Below are positions 36,978 to 46,390 of a stretch of 64,000 bases of DNA, in pieces; the first letter of the stretch is position 1; each line of letters opens with the position of its first letter. The DNA lies in NCBI RefSeq assembly GCF_023515995.1, contig NZ_CP097320.1, forward strand, positions 2,604,001 through 2,668,000, given 5' to 3'. The translations under genes were made by a program, and so were the position numbers. This DNA comes from Candidatus Mycobacterium methanotrophicum. GTDB taxonomy: Bacteria > Actinomycetota > Actinomycetes > Mycobacteriales > Mycobacteriaceae. The notes beneath the pieces are model-generated. The model was not told the DNA's origin. It did no database searches and was given only the letters and a program-made list of their open reading frames with translations.

Positions 36978-38047
36978 CGGCCGGCGCCGGGCGTCGTGAC
37001 AGTCAGGGGCCCGAACTGCTCGCCGATAAGCGGCGCGACGGGTGGCGCGACGAGGTGCGGTACGCCCACGGGCGGCGTATCGATTGGCGGCGGCGCGGGG
37101 GGCGTCGGCGCTGCGGGCGGTGGGACCGCCGCGGGCGGCGGTGGCTGGGGTTGGGGCCCGGCGACCGGCAATGGGAGCGGACCAGCTGCCGGGAAGTGCT
37201 CGGGGCCCAGCGTGGTAGCACCGTCCGGGGTGCGGACCATCGTGTCGGGCGCGGGCATCAGCGGGACGCCTGGCGCGCCGTTGCCCGGCAAGACCCGCGT
37301 GGGCACCTCGACCGGGTTCACCGCCTGCGCCGCAGGCGGAACAGGCTTTTCGTCCGGCAGCTTGGTATTAAGCGGCGGCGGCGGAACCCCCTGGGCGGGC
37401 TTGGGGGTACCGACCACCACCCAGTTGCCCGACGGGTCCTGGATCAAGTGCGCGGTGTCCCTGGTCGGGATCATCCCGAGACCTCGGGCGGCTTCGGCCA
37501 ACGCCGGTGCGGATTCTGCCTCCAGCACGTCTCGCTCGAGCGCTTCCTTCTGCTGCTGCAACAGCCGGTTCTGCTGCCGTGCACTGCCCAGCTGATAGGA
37601 ACGCTCGGCAGAAGCGGTGGACAGCCACAACGTCAGGCCCAGCCCGGCGCCTAGAGAACCGATCACCAGCACCACGAACGGCACTTTGGCCGCCAACGTA
37701 CGCGGACGTAGGTCGATCGATGCCAGCCGCTGGAGTAGACGTTCCCGCAATGGCGGCTGAACGACCTTGGGCGCCTTGGCTTTACGTGCCTTCGCCCGCG
37801 TTTTGGCCTGGGTGGCGTTCTTTGGCCGGGCCGGGCGCTCCACGGGCCGGGAGATCGGAGTGGTCTGGGGCGCCGATCGCGACATTCGCGACTCACGAGC
37901 CGGCGCCGACGCTTTCCCGGCGCGCGGACGCCCGCGACGTGCAGGCGTCGGATCAGACGACCAGCGCCCGCTGCTACGAGAAGCGCCGGCCTGCACGCGC
38001 CGACGATCGCCGCCGCGCGGCGGCGGCGTTTCACGCTTAGCCTTCAT
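36974..38047 (-). CDS. FtsL-like septum protein (Rv2164c-like)
   Basis: This 357-aa protein has a basic cytoplasmic N-terminus (about 1-120), a single transmembrane span (VPFVVLVIGSLGAGLGLTLW), and a short coiled coil (GSARQQNRLLQQQKEALERD). A long proline-rich periplasmic tail of more than 150 residues follows. Position between rsmH and pbpB, topology and the coiled coil are those of FtsL. The ATG overlaps the rsmH stop by one base (TGATG). Confidence 0.85.
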   Translation of the reverse strand: MKAKRETPPPRGGDRRRVQAGASRSSGRWSSDPTPARRGRPRAGKASAPARESRMSRSAPQTTPISRPVERPARPKNATQAKTRAKARKAKAPKVVQPPLRERLLQRLASIDLRPRTLAAKVPFVVLVIGSLGAGLGLTLWLSTASAERSYQLGSARQQNRLLQQQKEALERDVLEAESAPALAEAARGLGMIPTRDTAHLIQDPSGNWVVVGTPKPAQGVPPPPLNTKLPDEKPVPPAAQAVNPVEVPTRVLPGNGAPGVPLMPAPDTMVRTPDGATTLGPEHFPAAGPLPLPVAGPQPQPPPPAAVPPPAAPTPPAPPPIDTPPVGVPHLVAPPVAPLIGEQFGPLTVTTPGAGR

Positions 38048-39432
38048 CAGGTTCCCCTCCTCGCTGCCTCATGCCCGGATTGCACGCGTTGCAAAGCACG
38101 CAGCCTTACCCCGGCACTGCGGGGGTTGCGTCGGATTTCGACATCGCCGGCGCGTTCGGCGCCGCGCGTCAGCGAGGTGAATCGCGGTCCGTGCCCGGGG
38201 AGTTCGACCGGTAGATCCGGTGGCGTGCTGGAGGTGGTGGCCTCGGCGAACACTCGTTTCACGATGCGGTCTTCGAGCGACTGGTAGGCCATCACCACGA
38301 TGCGTCCGTCGGTGGCCAGGGCGTCCAGCGCGGCGGGCATGGCTTGCCGCAATGCGTCCAGCTCGGCGTTGACCGCAATACGCAGGGCCTGGAAGGTCCG
38401 CTTGGCCGGGTGTCCGCCAGTACGCCGGGCCGGTGCCGGAACCGCTTGGTAGACAACCTCAACCAGCTCGCCGGTCGAGGTGAACGGCGTACGCACGCGG
38501 CGGCGGGTGATGTATGCGGCGACGCGGCGGGCGAAGCGCTCCTCGCCGTATCGCCGCAGGATGTCGGTCAACGCGGCCTCATCGTAGGTGTTCACGATTT
38601 CGGCGGCGGTCAGCGCTGCGGTGGGGTCCATCCGCATGTCCAGCGGCGCATCGTGGGCATAGGAGAAACCGCGCTCGCTGCGATCGAGCTGCATCGAGGA
38701 GACGCCGAGATCGAAGAGCATTCCGTCCACGGATTCCGTTGCAGCGTAGCCTGATTGGGGCAAGGCGTCGGCGATTCCGTCATACCGGGTGTGGATCAGC
38801 GTAAGCCGGTCAGCGAAACCGGTCAGGCGGGTGCGGGCAATGTCGAGCGCGGTCGGGTCGCGGTCGATGCCGATCAGCCGCAGCCCGGGCAGCTCGGTCA
38901 GGAACCGTTCGGCGTGCCCGCCGGCACCGATGGTCGCGTCGACGAGCACTGACCCAGATCCGTCGCGATGGTGACGTGTGAGCGCAGGGCTAAGTAGTGC
39001 GAGGCAGCGCTCGAGCAACACGGGCACATGGCCAAATTCACCAGTGGCAGGCACGCCAACACCTTTCCGAAGGGCCGCTGCGCTTGCGATCGCCCGGGCA
39101 CACTGCGGGCGACCCGCTGCACCCAGCTCCGCTGCGCTTGCGATCGCCCGGGCACACTGCGGGCGACCCGCTGCACCCAGCTCCGCTGCGCTTGCGATCG
39201 CCCGGGCACACTGCGGGCGACCCGCTGCACCCAGCTCCGCTGCGCTTGCGATCGCCCGGGCACACTGCGGGCGACCCGCTGCACCCAGCTCCGCTGCGCT
39301 TGCGATCGCCCGGGCATCGAGGTCCCTGTCCGACAGCACGAACCTGGCGTTGGGGAAGTACGTCAGGGTCGGTTCGGGCAGAGGCCACGGTGCACGGGCA
39401 CGCGCCTCAGATAATGTCGCCGAGTGCTTCAT
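38047..39432 (-). CDS. rsmH: 16S rRNA (cytosine1402-N4)-methyltransferase with N-terminal repeat expansion
   Basis: The enzyme methylates C1402 of 16S rRNA with SAM. The core starts near [15 protein letters not shown], followed by [42 protein letters not shown] and [11 protein letters not shown]. The N-terminal [21 protein letters not shown] type segment matches mycobacterial RsmH. Between the two lie four and a half perfect copies of an 18-residue unit, making this protein about 461 aa against roughly 396 in M. tuberculosis. The ATG at 39432 overlaps mraZ by 26 bp; starts after the repeats cannot be excluded. Confidence 0.9.
   Translation of the reverse strand: MKHSATLSEARARAPWPLPEPTLTYFPNARFVLSDRDLDARAIASAAELGAAGRPQCARAIASAAELGAAGRPQCARAIASAAELGAAGRPQCARAIASAAELGAAGRPQCARAIASAAALRKGVGVPATGEFGHVPVLLERCLALLSPALTRHHRDGSGSVLVDATIGAGGHAERFLTELPGLRLIGIDRDPTALDIARTRLTGFADRLTLIHTRYDGIADALPQSGYAATESVDGMLFDLGVSSMQLDRSERGFSYAHDAPLDMRMDPTAALTAAEIVNTYDEAALTDILRRYGEERFARRVAAYITRRRVRTPFTSTGELVEVVYQAVPAPARRTGGHPAKRTFQALRIAVNAELDALRQAMPAALDALATDGRIVVMAYQSLEDRIVKRVFAEATTSSTPPDLPVELPGHGPRFTSLTRGAERAGDVEIRRNPRSAGVRLRALQRVQSGHEAARRGT
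39077..39316 (+). repeat. 54-bp perfect tandem repeat (VNTR) inside rsmH
   Basis: Four complete identical 54-bp units start at 39077, 39131, 39185 and 39239, followed by a 24-bp partial unit (39293-39316). The unit length is a multiple of three and encodes 18 residues including [17 protein letters not shown]. Identity between copies shows very recent expansion. Confidence 0.95.
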
Positions 39433-39838
39433 CGCTGGCTGCGGAGAAGTTCTCTTCGTGGGTCTGTTGGTATTCCTGCCAGGCCTGCGCATCCCAGATC
39501 TCGAGGTAGTCAACGGATCCGATGACCACGCAGTCCTTCGAGAGGTTCGCGTAGCGGCGGTGGTCGGCCGACAACGTGATCCGGCCTTGCGCGTCGGGAT
39601 GCTGTTCGTCGGTGGCGGCGGCCAGATTTCGCAGGAACGCTCTCGCCTCCGGGTTGCTTCTGGACGCCTTGCTGGCCCGGCGGGCAAGTTGCTCGAACTC
39701 CGCGCGGGGATAGACAGCCAGGCTGTGGTCTTGGCTCTTGGTGACCATCAGACCTCCTGCCAGTGCGTCGCGGAACTTGGCGGGCAGCGTGAGCCGCCCC
39801 TTGTCGTCGAGCTTTGGGGTGTAGGTGCCGAGAAACAT
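39407..39838 (-). CDS. mraZ: Transcriptional regulator MraZ
   Basis: This 143-aa protein has two SpoVT/AbrB-like domains ([20 protein letters not shown] and [20 protein letters not shown]). It forms rings and binds GTGG repeats upstream of its own gene, controlling the dcw operon. Candidate boxes are present just upstream. ATG 39838 gives the same length as the M. tuberculosis protein. Confidence 0.94.
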   Translation of the reverse strand: MFLGTYTPKLDDKGRLTLPAKFRDALAGGLMVTKSQDHSLAVYPRAEFEQLARRASKASRSNPEARAFLRNLAAATDEQHPDAQGRITLSADHRRYANLSKDCVVIGSVDYLEIWDAQAWQEYQQTHEENFSAASDEALGDII

Positions 39839-39866
39839 CTGGCGACCTCCCCGCCCTTCGACTTCT

Positions 39867-39891
39867 GCCACCATACCCCACGGTCCCCCAC
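39867..39891 (-). promoter_or_regulatory. MraZ-binding GTGG boxes
   Basis: Read leftwards, GTGGG (39891-39887), GTGGG (39881-39877) and GTGG (39871-39868) occur at exact 10-bp spacing, about 30 to 50 bp before the mraZ ATG. This matches known MraZ operators, which are direct repeats of GTGGG/TTGGG with 10-bp phasing. Confidence 0.7.
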
Positions 39892-40138
39892 TGCGCTCCA
39901 TTTAACGGTACGAAGATCACCATTGGGTGTCGTTTCTGCAGGTTCTCAGCCACGCGAGTAGTCAATCGAGGCAGCGCGGTATCGGTTATGTTCGCCTATA
40001 AACCGCATCTGAAGTGTAGTTATCGGCTAAGTGGGGCGAAGTGGGTGATGGTTAGCGTTGTTGCCGGGCCAAGGCACGTCGGCGCTGCTACACGTCGCGA
40101 CGTCGCGGCACGAATCGGGCTTACCGGCACAAAAAACC
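39892..40138. promoter_or_regulatory. mraZ/dcw promoter region
   Basis: These 247 bp upstream of mraZ contain an A+T-richer stretch (about 39980-40025) that probably holds the main promoter of the dcw cluster. No open frame with protein-like features is present. Confidence 0.35.
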
Positions 40139-40162
40139 AAGGGCAGCCAACCGGCTGCCCTT
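40139..40162 (-). terminator. Intrinsic terminator of the DUF3040 gene
   Basis: A perfect 10-bp stem (AAGGGCAGCC / GGCTGCCCTT) with a four-base loop is followed, reading leftwards, by GGTTTTTTG. This is a textbook rho-independent terminator, unusually canonical for a mycobacterium. It lies 16 bp after the DUF3040 stop and insulates the dcw promoter. Confidence 0.85.
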
Positions 40163-40177
40163 GCACTCACGTCGAAG

Positions 40178-40579
40178 TTATTCCTCGAAGCGGCGGCGGA
40201 ACCGATCTTCCATGCGGCTGGTGAAAGTACCGCCCGGGCCCTTGCTTCGGCGTGCACGCGCGCCGGTCGAGGGTCCGGGGCGCTCCCCGCGGCCGGAAAG
40301 TCGCGGGCCGGTGATGGCCAATACGACGCCGCCGAACATCACCACGAAGCCCATCACCGACAGGATCGGAAATGTCCCAGCCCAGACGGCTTTGAATGGG
40401 ACGCCGGAGATCAACATCGCGAGACCGGCCACAAATAACGCCGCACCCTGCAGCCGTCGCCGCGCAGTCGGCGCACGCAGCCCGCCGCCGCGAACGCTGG
40501 AAGCGAATTTGGGATCTTCGGCGTAGAGAGCGCTCTCGATCTGGTCGAGCATCCGCTGCTCATGATCGGAGAGTGGCAT
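40178..40579 (-). CDS. DUF3040 membrane protein (Rv2169c-like)
   Basis: This 133-aa protein begins MPLSDHEQRMLDQIESALYA EDP, the signature of DUF3040. It has two transmembrane helices (GAALFVAGLAMLISGVPFKA and FPILSVMGFVVMFGGVVLAI) and a basic C-terminal tail. Function unknown; common in actinobacteria. It is transcribed towards mraZ but ends in its own terminator. Confidence 0.88.
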   Translation of the reverse strand: MPLSDHEQRMLDQIESALYAEDPKFASSVRGGGLRAPTARRRLQGAALFVAGLAMLISGVPFKAVWAGTFPILSVMGFVVMFGGVVLAITGPRLSGRGERPGPSTGARARRSKGPGGTFTSRMEDRFRRRFEE

Positions 40580-40716
40580 TCGTCCCTCCTTGCCGAAAAC
40601 TGTACGTGAAGCGATAGCACGTGGCTGCCCGTCGTGTGGACAACTACTAGTAGAGATGATACGAGGTCAATCGGCGCCATACCACCGCTTCTCTTGCCGA
40701 TTGTAACCGCCGTCCC

Positions 40717-41397
40717 ATGACGATCTCTGCGCTGCCGCCGAGCCCGATAATGGGTAGAGGAGCACGGCACTGGACCACCGAGGAGGAGACCCGCGAGTTG
40801 GCGATATTCCTCATCAACCTGCCGCCGCACGACATGCAACGGCGTCTCGGAGACGCCTTGGGCGTCTACGTCGACGCGATGCGCTATCCCCGCGGCACCG
40901 AGAGTCGGCGTGCCGCCATGTGGCTCGAGCACACCCGGCGAAATGGCTGGCAGGCCGTGGTCGCCGTGGAAGTCGACGCCCCGGCCGGAGCCACGCCGTC
41001 GTCCGTCGAACTGGGCGACGCGCCCCTGCTCGGCGTCGCCTACGGTTACTGCGGCGCACCGGACCAGTGGTGGCAGCAGCAAGTCGTGGCCGGGTTGCAA
41101 CGCGGCGGCTTCGCCGACCTGGAGATCGCCAGGCTGATGGCCAGCTATTTCGAGCTGACCGAATTGCATGTTCATCCGCGGGCACAGGGCCGCGGTCTGG
41201 GAGAAGCGTTGGCGCGGAGGCTGCTTGCTGACCGTGGCGAGGCGAACGTGCTGCTGTCGACCCCGGAAATCAATGACGAAGCCAACCGCGCCTGGCGTTT
41301 GTACCGTCGGCTGGGGTTTATCGACATCATTCGCGGCTACCACTTCACCGGCGACCCACGAGCGTTTGCGATCCTTGGGCGCAAGCTCCCGCTGTAG
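40717..41397 (+). CDS. GNAT family N-acetyltransferase (Rv2170-like)
   Basis: This 226-aa protein has a GNAT fold. The acetyl-CoA pyrophosphate loop is HPRAQGRGLGEALARRLL, preceded by the TELHV strand, and ANRAWRLYRRLGF is the C-terminal motif. The M. tuberculosis orthologue has been reported to acetylate isocitrate dehydrogenase; whether that holds here is unknown. A later ATG at GRGARHWTTEEETRE is an alternative start. Confidence 0.87.
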   Translation: MTISALPPSPIMGRGARHWTTEEETRELAIFLINLPPHDMQRRLGDALGVYVDAMRYPRGTESRRAAMWLEHTRRNGWQAVVAVEVDAPAGATPSSVELGDAPLLGVAYGYCGAPDQWWQQQVVAGLQRGGFADLEIARLMASYFELTELHVHPRAQGRGLGEALARRLLADRGEANVLLSTPEINDEANRAWRLYRRLGFIDIIRGYHFTGDPRAFAILGRKLPL

Positions 41398-41433
41398 TCG
41401 CACACCTCCGAGGAGGTCTGGCACGATGACCGG

Positions 41434-42153
41434 GTGCGCGCCAGCGGTAGCCAGCTCTTCGCCCGAGGTTTCACTGCGCGTCGTCGTCGGCGCCCGGCGG
41501 CGTGGGCGATGCTGTTCCTGGTGATACCGGTGATCGCCGGATGCGTCCGGATCAGGGCGTCGATCACCATCTCCCCCGACGATCTGGTGTCCGGCGAGAT
41601 CATCGCGGCGGCCAAACCGCACCACGATAAGGACGCGGGCCCACAACTGGATCCCAATCTGCCGTTCAGCCAGAAAGTGGCGATCTCAAAGTACGATCGC
41701 GACGGCTACGTGGGTTCGCAAGCGGTGTTCTCCGACTTGACCTTTGCCGAGTTGCCGGAGCTGGCGAATATGAACTCCGACGCCCAGGGCGTGAACCTGT
41801 CGCTGCGAAGAGCCGGCGACCTGGTGATCCTGGAGGGCCGGGCGGACCTGACGTTGTTGACCGATCCCGATGGGGACGTCGAGCTGACGGTCGCCTTCCC
41901 CGGCTCGGTGACGTCAACCAACGGTGACCGCGTGGACCCCGAGACGGTGCAGTGGAAACTCAAGCCCGGCATCGTGAGCCTGATGTCTGCTCAGGCCCGC
42001 TACACCGATCCGAGCACCCGCTCGTTCCGCGGTGCGGCTCTTTGGCTGGGCCTTTCGTCGCTCGTGGCCGCGGGCGTGGTGGCGCTGCTGGCCTGGTATA
42101 GCCGCGACCGCTCGCCGCGGTTCGCCGAGCCCAGCGACCACCCGCCGGACTGA
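41434..42153 (+). CDS. lppM: Lipoprotein LppM
   Basis: This 239-aa envelope protein has an Arg-rich N-terminus, a hydrophobic signal (AWAMLFLVIPVIAGC) with a lipobox ending in Cys about residue 37, a beta-rich domain and a C-terminal transmembrane span (AALWLGLSSLVAAGVVALLA). In M. tuberculosis LppM affects phagosome maturation. The GTG start has AGGAGG 17 bases upstream, farther than usual. Confidence 0.88.
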   Translation: MRASGSQLFARGFTARRRRRPAAWAMLFLVIPVIAGCVRIRASITISPDDLVSGEIIAAAKPHHDKDAGPQLDPNLPFSQKVAISKYDRDGYVGSQAVFSDLTFAELPELANMNSDAQGVNLSLRRAGDLVILEGRADLTLLTDPDGDVELTVAFPGSVTSTNGDRVDPETVQWKLKPGIVSLMSAQARYTDPSTRSFRGAALWLGLSSLVAAGVVALLAWYSRDRSPRFAEPSDHPPD

Positions 42154-42173
42154 CCCGGGTTCGCACGCGGCGG

Positions 42174-43064
42174 TTAGCTCACCGGCGACCAATAGTCGAG
42201 CAGCTCGGTGAACGTCTCGAATGCCGGTGCAGAATTGCCGTACGTGGCCTCGAGATGAATGCTCAGTGGAAAGCCCAGGTCGACGACGCCGTCGATAATC
42301 CGCTTGTACAGATCGAGCATCAACTTGCGCTTCTGGGCAGGTTCGGTGGCGGCCAACGTCTTGACGAACGTTTGTTCAGCGGCCACGGCGGGGTTGCCGG
42401 GATCGTGAATGAGCCAGTCGATGAAACCAACGCGGCTTTCCAGCTTCGGTACAAAGCCGAACGACAACAGGATCTCCGGCCGATGGTCGGTCCGCTTGGC
42501 GAACTCGGTCAGGAAACCGACGATCGCGTCAGAGTAGAGCAGCTGGGTCTGAGCGAATGTCGCGCCCTGCTCGCATTTGAAATTGAATCGGCCGTGTTCA
42601 CCCTCCCGGGTTGGAATCAAGATCACGCCGCGGTTGCGCACCAGCTCGCGATAGATCGACAGGGCGTCGGTCGGCGCGACGCCGGAGCCCTCACCGTCGG
42701 CCATCGTGCGGGGTACGCCGACGAACACGATTCCGTCGATGCCGGCGTCCACCAGATCCCCGAGCCGCCGACGCAACGACCGCTCATCCATGAAAGCGGT
42801 GACCTGGCTGCACAATCCGCGCAGCCCGGGCACCTCCGGTTTGATGATCGACCAGAAATCCAGCACGTCCAGCTTCGGCTTCATCTCGACGGGCCGGTCA
42901 TCCTCCTCCTCGATCAATCCCGGCATCATCAAGTGGCCAAGCCGGCCGTCGAGGCCAAATTCCGCAGACAGCTGCACCACCTTGCGGGCGTCTTCGAGCG
43001 CCTGCATGGAACCCCGCTCCACGTTCGTCGGCACCAGCTCGACCGCGACGGTGTTCAAGGCCAA
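42174..43064 (-). CDS. Atypical methylenetetrahydrofolate reductase (Rv2172c-like)
   Basis: This 296-aa TIM-barrel protein resembles mycobacterial Rv2172c, reported to act as a FAD-independent MetF-type reductase that makes 5-methyl-THF for methionine synthesis. Visible segments are ELVPTNVERG, GIDGIVFVGVPRTMADGEGS, CEQGATFAQTQLLYS and LLSFGFVPKLESRVGFIDWL. The start is a TTG, strongly supported by AGGAG seven bases upstream and by the conserved ALNTVAVELVP beginning. Confidence 0.85.
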   Translation of the reverse strand: MALNTVAVELVPTNVERGSMQALEDARKVVQLSAEFGLDGRLGHLMMPGLIEEEDDRPVEMKPKLDVLDFWSIIKPEVPGLRGLCSQVTAFMDERSLRRRLGDLVDAGIDGIVFVGVPRTMADGEGSGVAPTDALSIYRELVRNRGVILIPTREGEHGRFNFKCEQGATFAQTQLLYSDAIVGFLTEFAKRTDHRPEILLSFGFVPKLESRVGFIDWLIHDPGNPAVAAEQTFVKTLAATEPAQKRKLMLDLYKRIIDGVVDLGFPLSIHLEATYGNSAPAFETFTELLDYWSPVS

Positions 43065-43090
43065 CGGGTTACTCCTGTCCAGATCACTAC

Positions 43091-43138
43091 TTGTTCGCCG
43101 GCGCGGAAATCAAATTGTTCGCCGGCGCGGAAATCAAA
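43091..43138 (+). repeat. 24-bp exact tandem duplication
   Basis: A 24-bp unit beginning TTGTTCGCCGGCGCGGAAAT occurs twice head to tail, 27 bp upstream of the reductase start on its 5' side. It lies in the divergent promoter region between the reductase and idsA2. Confidence 0.9.
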
Positions 43139-43244
43139 GCCAGCCGGCTAGCGAGGGCGGATCATCCGACAGCATAGGGCGTGCGGCAAAACCTCCTGGA
43201 CAGCGCGGCGCCGAATAGACTTGGCGGGCCACGACCGCCACTGA

Positions 43245-44360
<1,116 letters not shown>

Positions 44361-44365
44361 CGCAG

Positions 44366-45883
44366 ATGTCCGCCGCTACGTCCACACCAACTGCGGGCTC
44401 GGCTACGGGCCAGGCGCACCACTTTTCACGATTGCGGCAATTCATCGCCACGGCCGAGGGCCGCCCGGCGCTGCTGGGCTGTCTGGGTGCGGTGTTGATC
44501 GCTGTGGGTGGGCTCGGCGCGGGCAGCACGAAACAACATGATCCGCTGCTGGAGTCACTGCACCTGTCTTGGTTGCGCTTTGGCCATGGGCTGGTGCTGT
44601 CCTCGGTACTGCTCTGGCTGGGCGTCGCGTTGATGCTGATCGCGTGGCTGTGGCTGGGCCGGCGTGTTGCCGCCGGCGATGCGAGCGAACACACCATGCT
44701 GGCCACCACCGGCTTCTGGCTGGCGCCGCTACTGCTGTCGGTGCCGGTGTTCAGCCGCGACACCTATTCCTATCTTGCCCAGGGCGCGCTGCTGCGCGAC
44801 GGGCTGGACCCGTACGTGGTGGGACCGATCGAGAATCCGAATCCGTTGCTGGACAACATAAGTCCCATCTGGACTATAACGACGGCGCCCTACGGTCCGG
44901 CATTCGTCATGGTTGCCAGATTGGTCACGATGCTGGTCGGCGATCATGTGATCGCCGGGACCATGTTGCTGCGCCTGTGCATGCTGCCCGGGCTGGCGCT
45001 GCTGATCTGGGCGACCCCCCGGCTGGCGCGCCATCTGGGCGCCAATGCACCACTGGCACTGTGGATCTGTGTGCTCAACCCGTTGGTGATCATCCATCTG
45101 ATGGGTGGAGTGCACAACGAGATGCTGATGGTGGGCCTGATGACCGCCGGCATCGCACTGACTTTTCAACGCCATCATGTCGCGGGCATCGCGCTGGTCG
45201 TTGTCGGGGTCGCGGTGAAGGCCACAGCCGGTGTCGCGCTGCCGTTTCTGGTCTGGGTATGGATGCGCCATCTGCGCGACCGACGCGGGTACCGGCCGGC
45301 AGCCGCCTTTGTGGCGGCGGGCGCGATGTCGTCGCTGATCTTCGTCGCCGTGTTCGCTGTGTTGTCCGGCGTGGCCGGGGTAGGGCTCGGTTGGCTGACC
45401 GCGCTGGCCGGTTCGGTGAAGATCATCAACTGGCTGACGATCCCGACCGCGACCGCCAACCTGGCCCATGCCATCGGAGGATTGTTCTTTCCGGTGAATT
45501 TCTATGCAGTGCTGCACGCCACCCGCGCCGCCGGGATCGTGATCATCGCGGTATCGCTGCCGCTGCTGTGGTGGCGATTCCGGCACGACGACCGTCAGGC
45601 GCTCACCGGTATCGCGTGGGCGATGGTCGTCGTCGTGCTGTTCGTTCCCGCCGCGCTGCCGTGGTACTACACCTGGCCGTTAGCGGTCATGGCCCCGCTT
45701 GTCCAGTCGCGCGCGGCGGTCGCGGCGATCGCGGGATTCTCCACGTGGATCATGGTCATCTTCAAACCCGATGGCGCCCATGGCATGTACTCGTGGATTC
45801 ACGTCTGCCTGGCGACAGCGTGCGCCTTGATCGCCTGGCATGCGCTATCTGGCGCGCCGAAGTCGGACCCGGGGCCCGTCTGA
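44366..45883 (+). CDS. mptA: Alpha-(1->6)-mannosyltransferase MptA
   Basis: This 505-aa polytopic GT-C enzyme extends the distal alpha-1,6-mannan core of lipomannan using polyprenyl-phosphomannose. It has more than ten hydrophobic spans. The extracytoplasmic loop after the second or third span carries PVFSRDTYSYLAQGALLRDG, the acidic GT-C motif. It follows idsA2 by five bases, so synthesis of prenyl chain and mannan may be co-expressed. Confidence 0.9.
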   Translation: MSAATSTPTAGSATGQAHHFSRLRQFIATAEGRPALLGCLGAVLIAVGGLGAGSTKQHDPLLESLHLSWLRFGHGLVLSSVLLWLGVALMLIAWLWLGRRVAAGDASEHTMLATTGFWLAPLLLSVPVFSRDTYSYLAQGALLRDGLDPYVVGPIENPNPLLDNISPIWTITTAPYGPAFVMVARLVTMLVGDHVIAGTMLLRLCMLPGLALLIWATPRLARHLGANAPLALWICVLNPLVIIHLMGGVHNEMLMVGLMTAGIALTFQRHHVAGIALVVVGVAVKATAGVALPFLVWVWMRHLRDRRGYRPAAAFVAAGAMSSLIFVAVFAVLSGVAGVGLGWLTALAGSVKIINWLTIPTATANLAHAIGGLFFPVNFYAVLHATRAAGIVIIAVSLPLLWWRFRHDDRQALTGIAWAMVVVVLFVPAALPWYYTWPLAVMAPLVQSRAAVAAIAGFSTWIMVIFKPDGAHGMYSWIHVCLATACALIAWHALSGAPKSDPGPV

Positions 45884-45891
45884 TTCGGGCG

Positions 45892-46296
45892 TCAGTAAGC
45901 CATGGCCTGCGCCCGGCGCAGCACTTCGCGCGCCTGGTGGGCGTGTAGCGCGTCGACCGGGCGGGCGTTGCTGACGGCGTCGCGCGTTCCGTCCCGGGTG
46001 ACCGTCAGCGACGGGTCGGGGGTGAACAGCCAGCGCACGATCTCGGTGTCGCGGTAGCCGCCGTCGTGCAGAACCATCAGCAACCCCGGCAGGCTCTTGA
46101 CCACCTCACCGGAATCGGTGAAAAAAATCTGCGGCACCAACACGTCAGCGGCCCGTTTTACCGCCACGAGATGACCTTCCCGCAGGTGTTGGTGCACCTT
46201 GGTGACGGGCACGCCGAGCAGCTCGGCGACGCTGGGAAGATCGTAAGTGGGTTCGTCGGGGCCCAGAACGTCGTCGCCGGCCGGAATCCTGCTCAC
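45892..46296 (-). CDS. DNA-binding protein Rv2175c-like, PknL substrate
   Basis: This 134-aa protein has a winged helix-turn-helix (PTYDLPSVAELLGVPVTKVH) and the RWLFTPDPSL motif of the family. In M. tuberculosis the protein binds DNA weakly and is phosphorylated on an N-terminal threonine by PknL, which abolishes binding. It is divergently transcribed from pknL here too. The GTG start gives a shorter N-terminus than in M. tuberculosis; the threonine near it is in DEPTYDLP. Confidence 0.87.
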   Translation of the reverse strand: MSRIPAGDDVLGPDEPTYDLPSVAELLGVPVTKVHQHLREGHLVAVKRAADVLVPQIFFTDSGEVVKSLPGLLMVLHDGGYRDTEIVRWLFTPDPSLTVTRDGTRDAVSNARPVDALHAHQAREVLRRAQAMAY

Positions 46297-46390
46297 CGGT
46301 TCAGTGTAGGCCGGGCACGCGGCTTACACGGGCATGCTATCCGGGCATCCGTTGAAGAGATTTCAGGCGAACTCCGTGCTGCCACCTACG

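Noticed and set aside
39077..39316. CRISPR array
   Set aside because: The units are contiguous identical 54-mers with no unique spacers and lie within a coding frame.
38978..39961. Rightward frame reading the 54-bp repeats as [18 protein letters not shown] units
   Set aside because: The repeat length keeps all frames open, so this is a by-product on the strand opposite rsmH and mraZ.
42255..43151. Rightward 298-codon frame opposite the folate reductase gene
   Set aside because: It is antisense to a conserved enzyme with a good ribosome binding site and has no recognisable motif.
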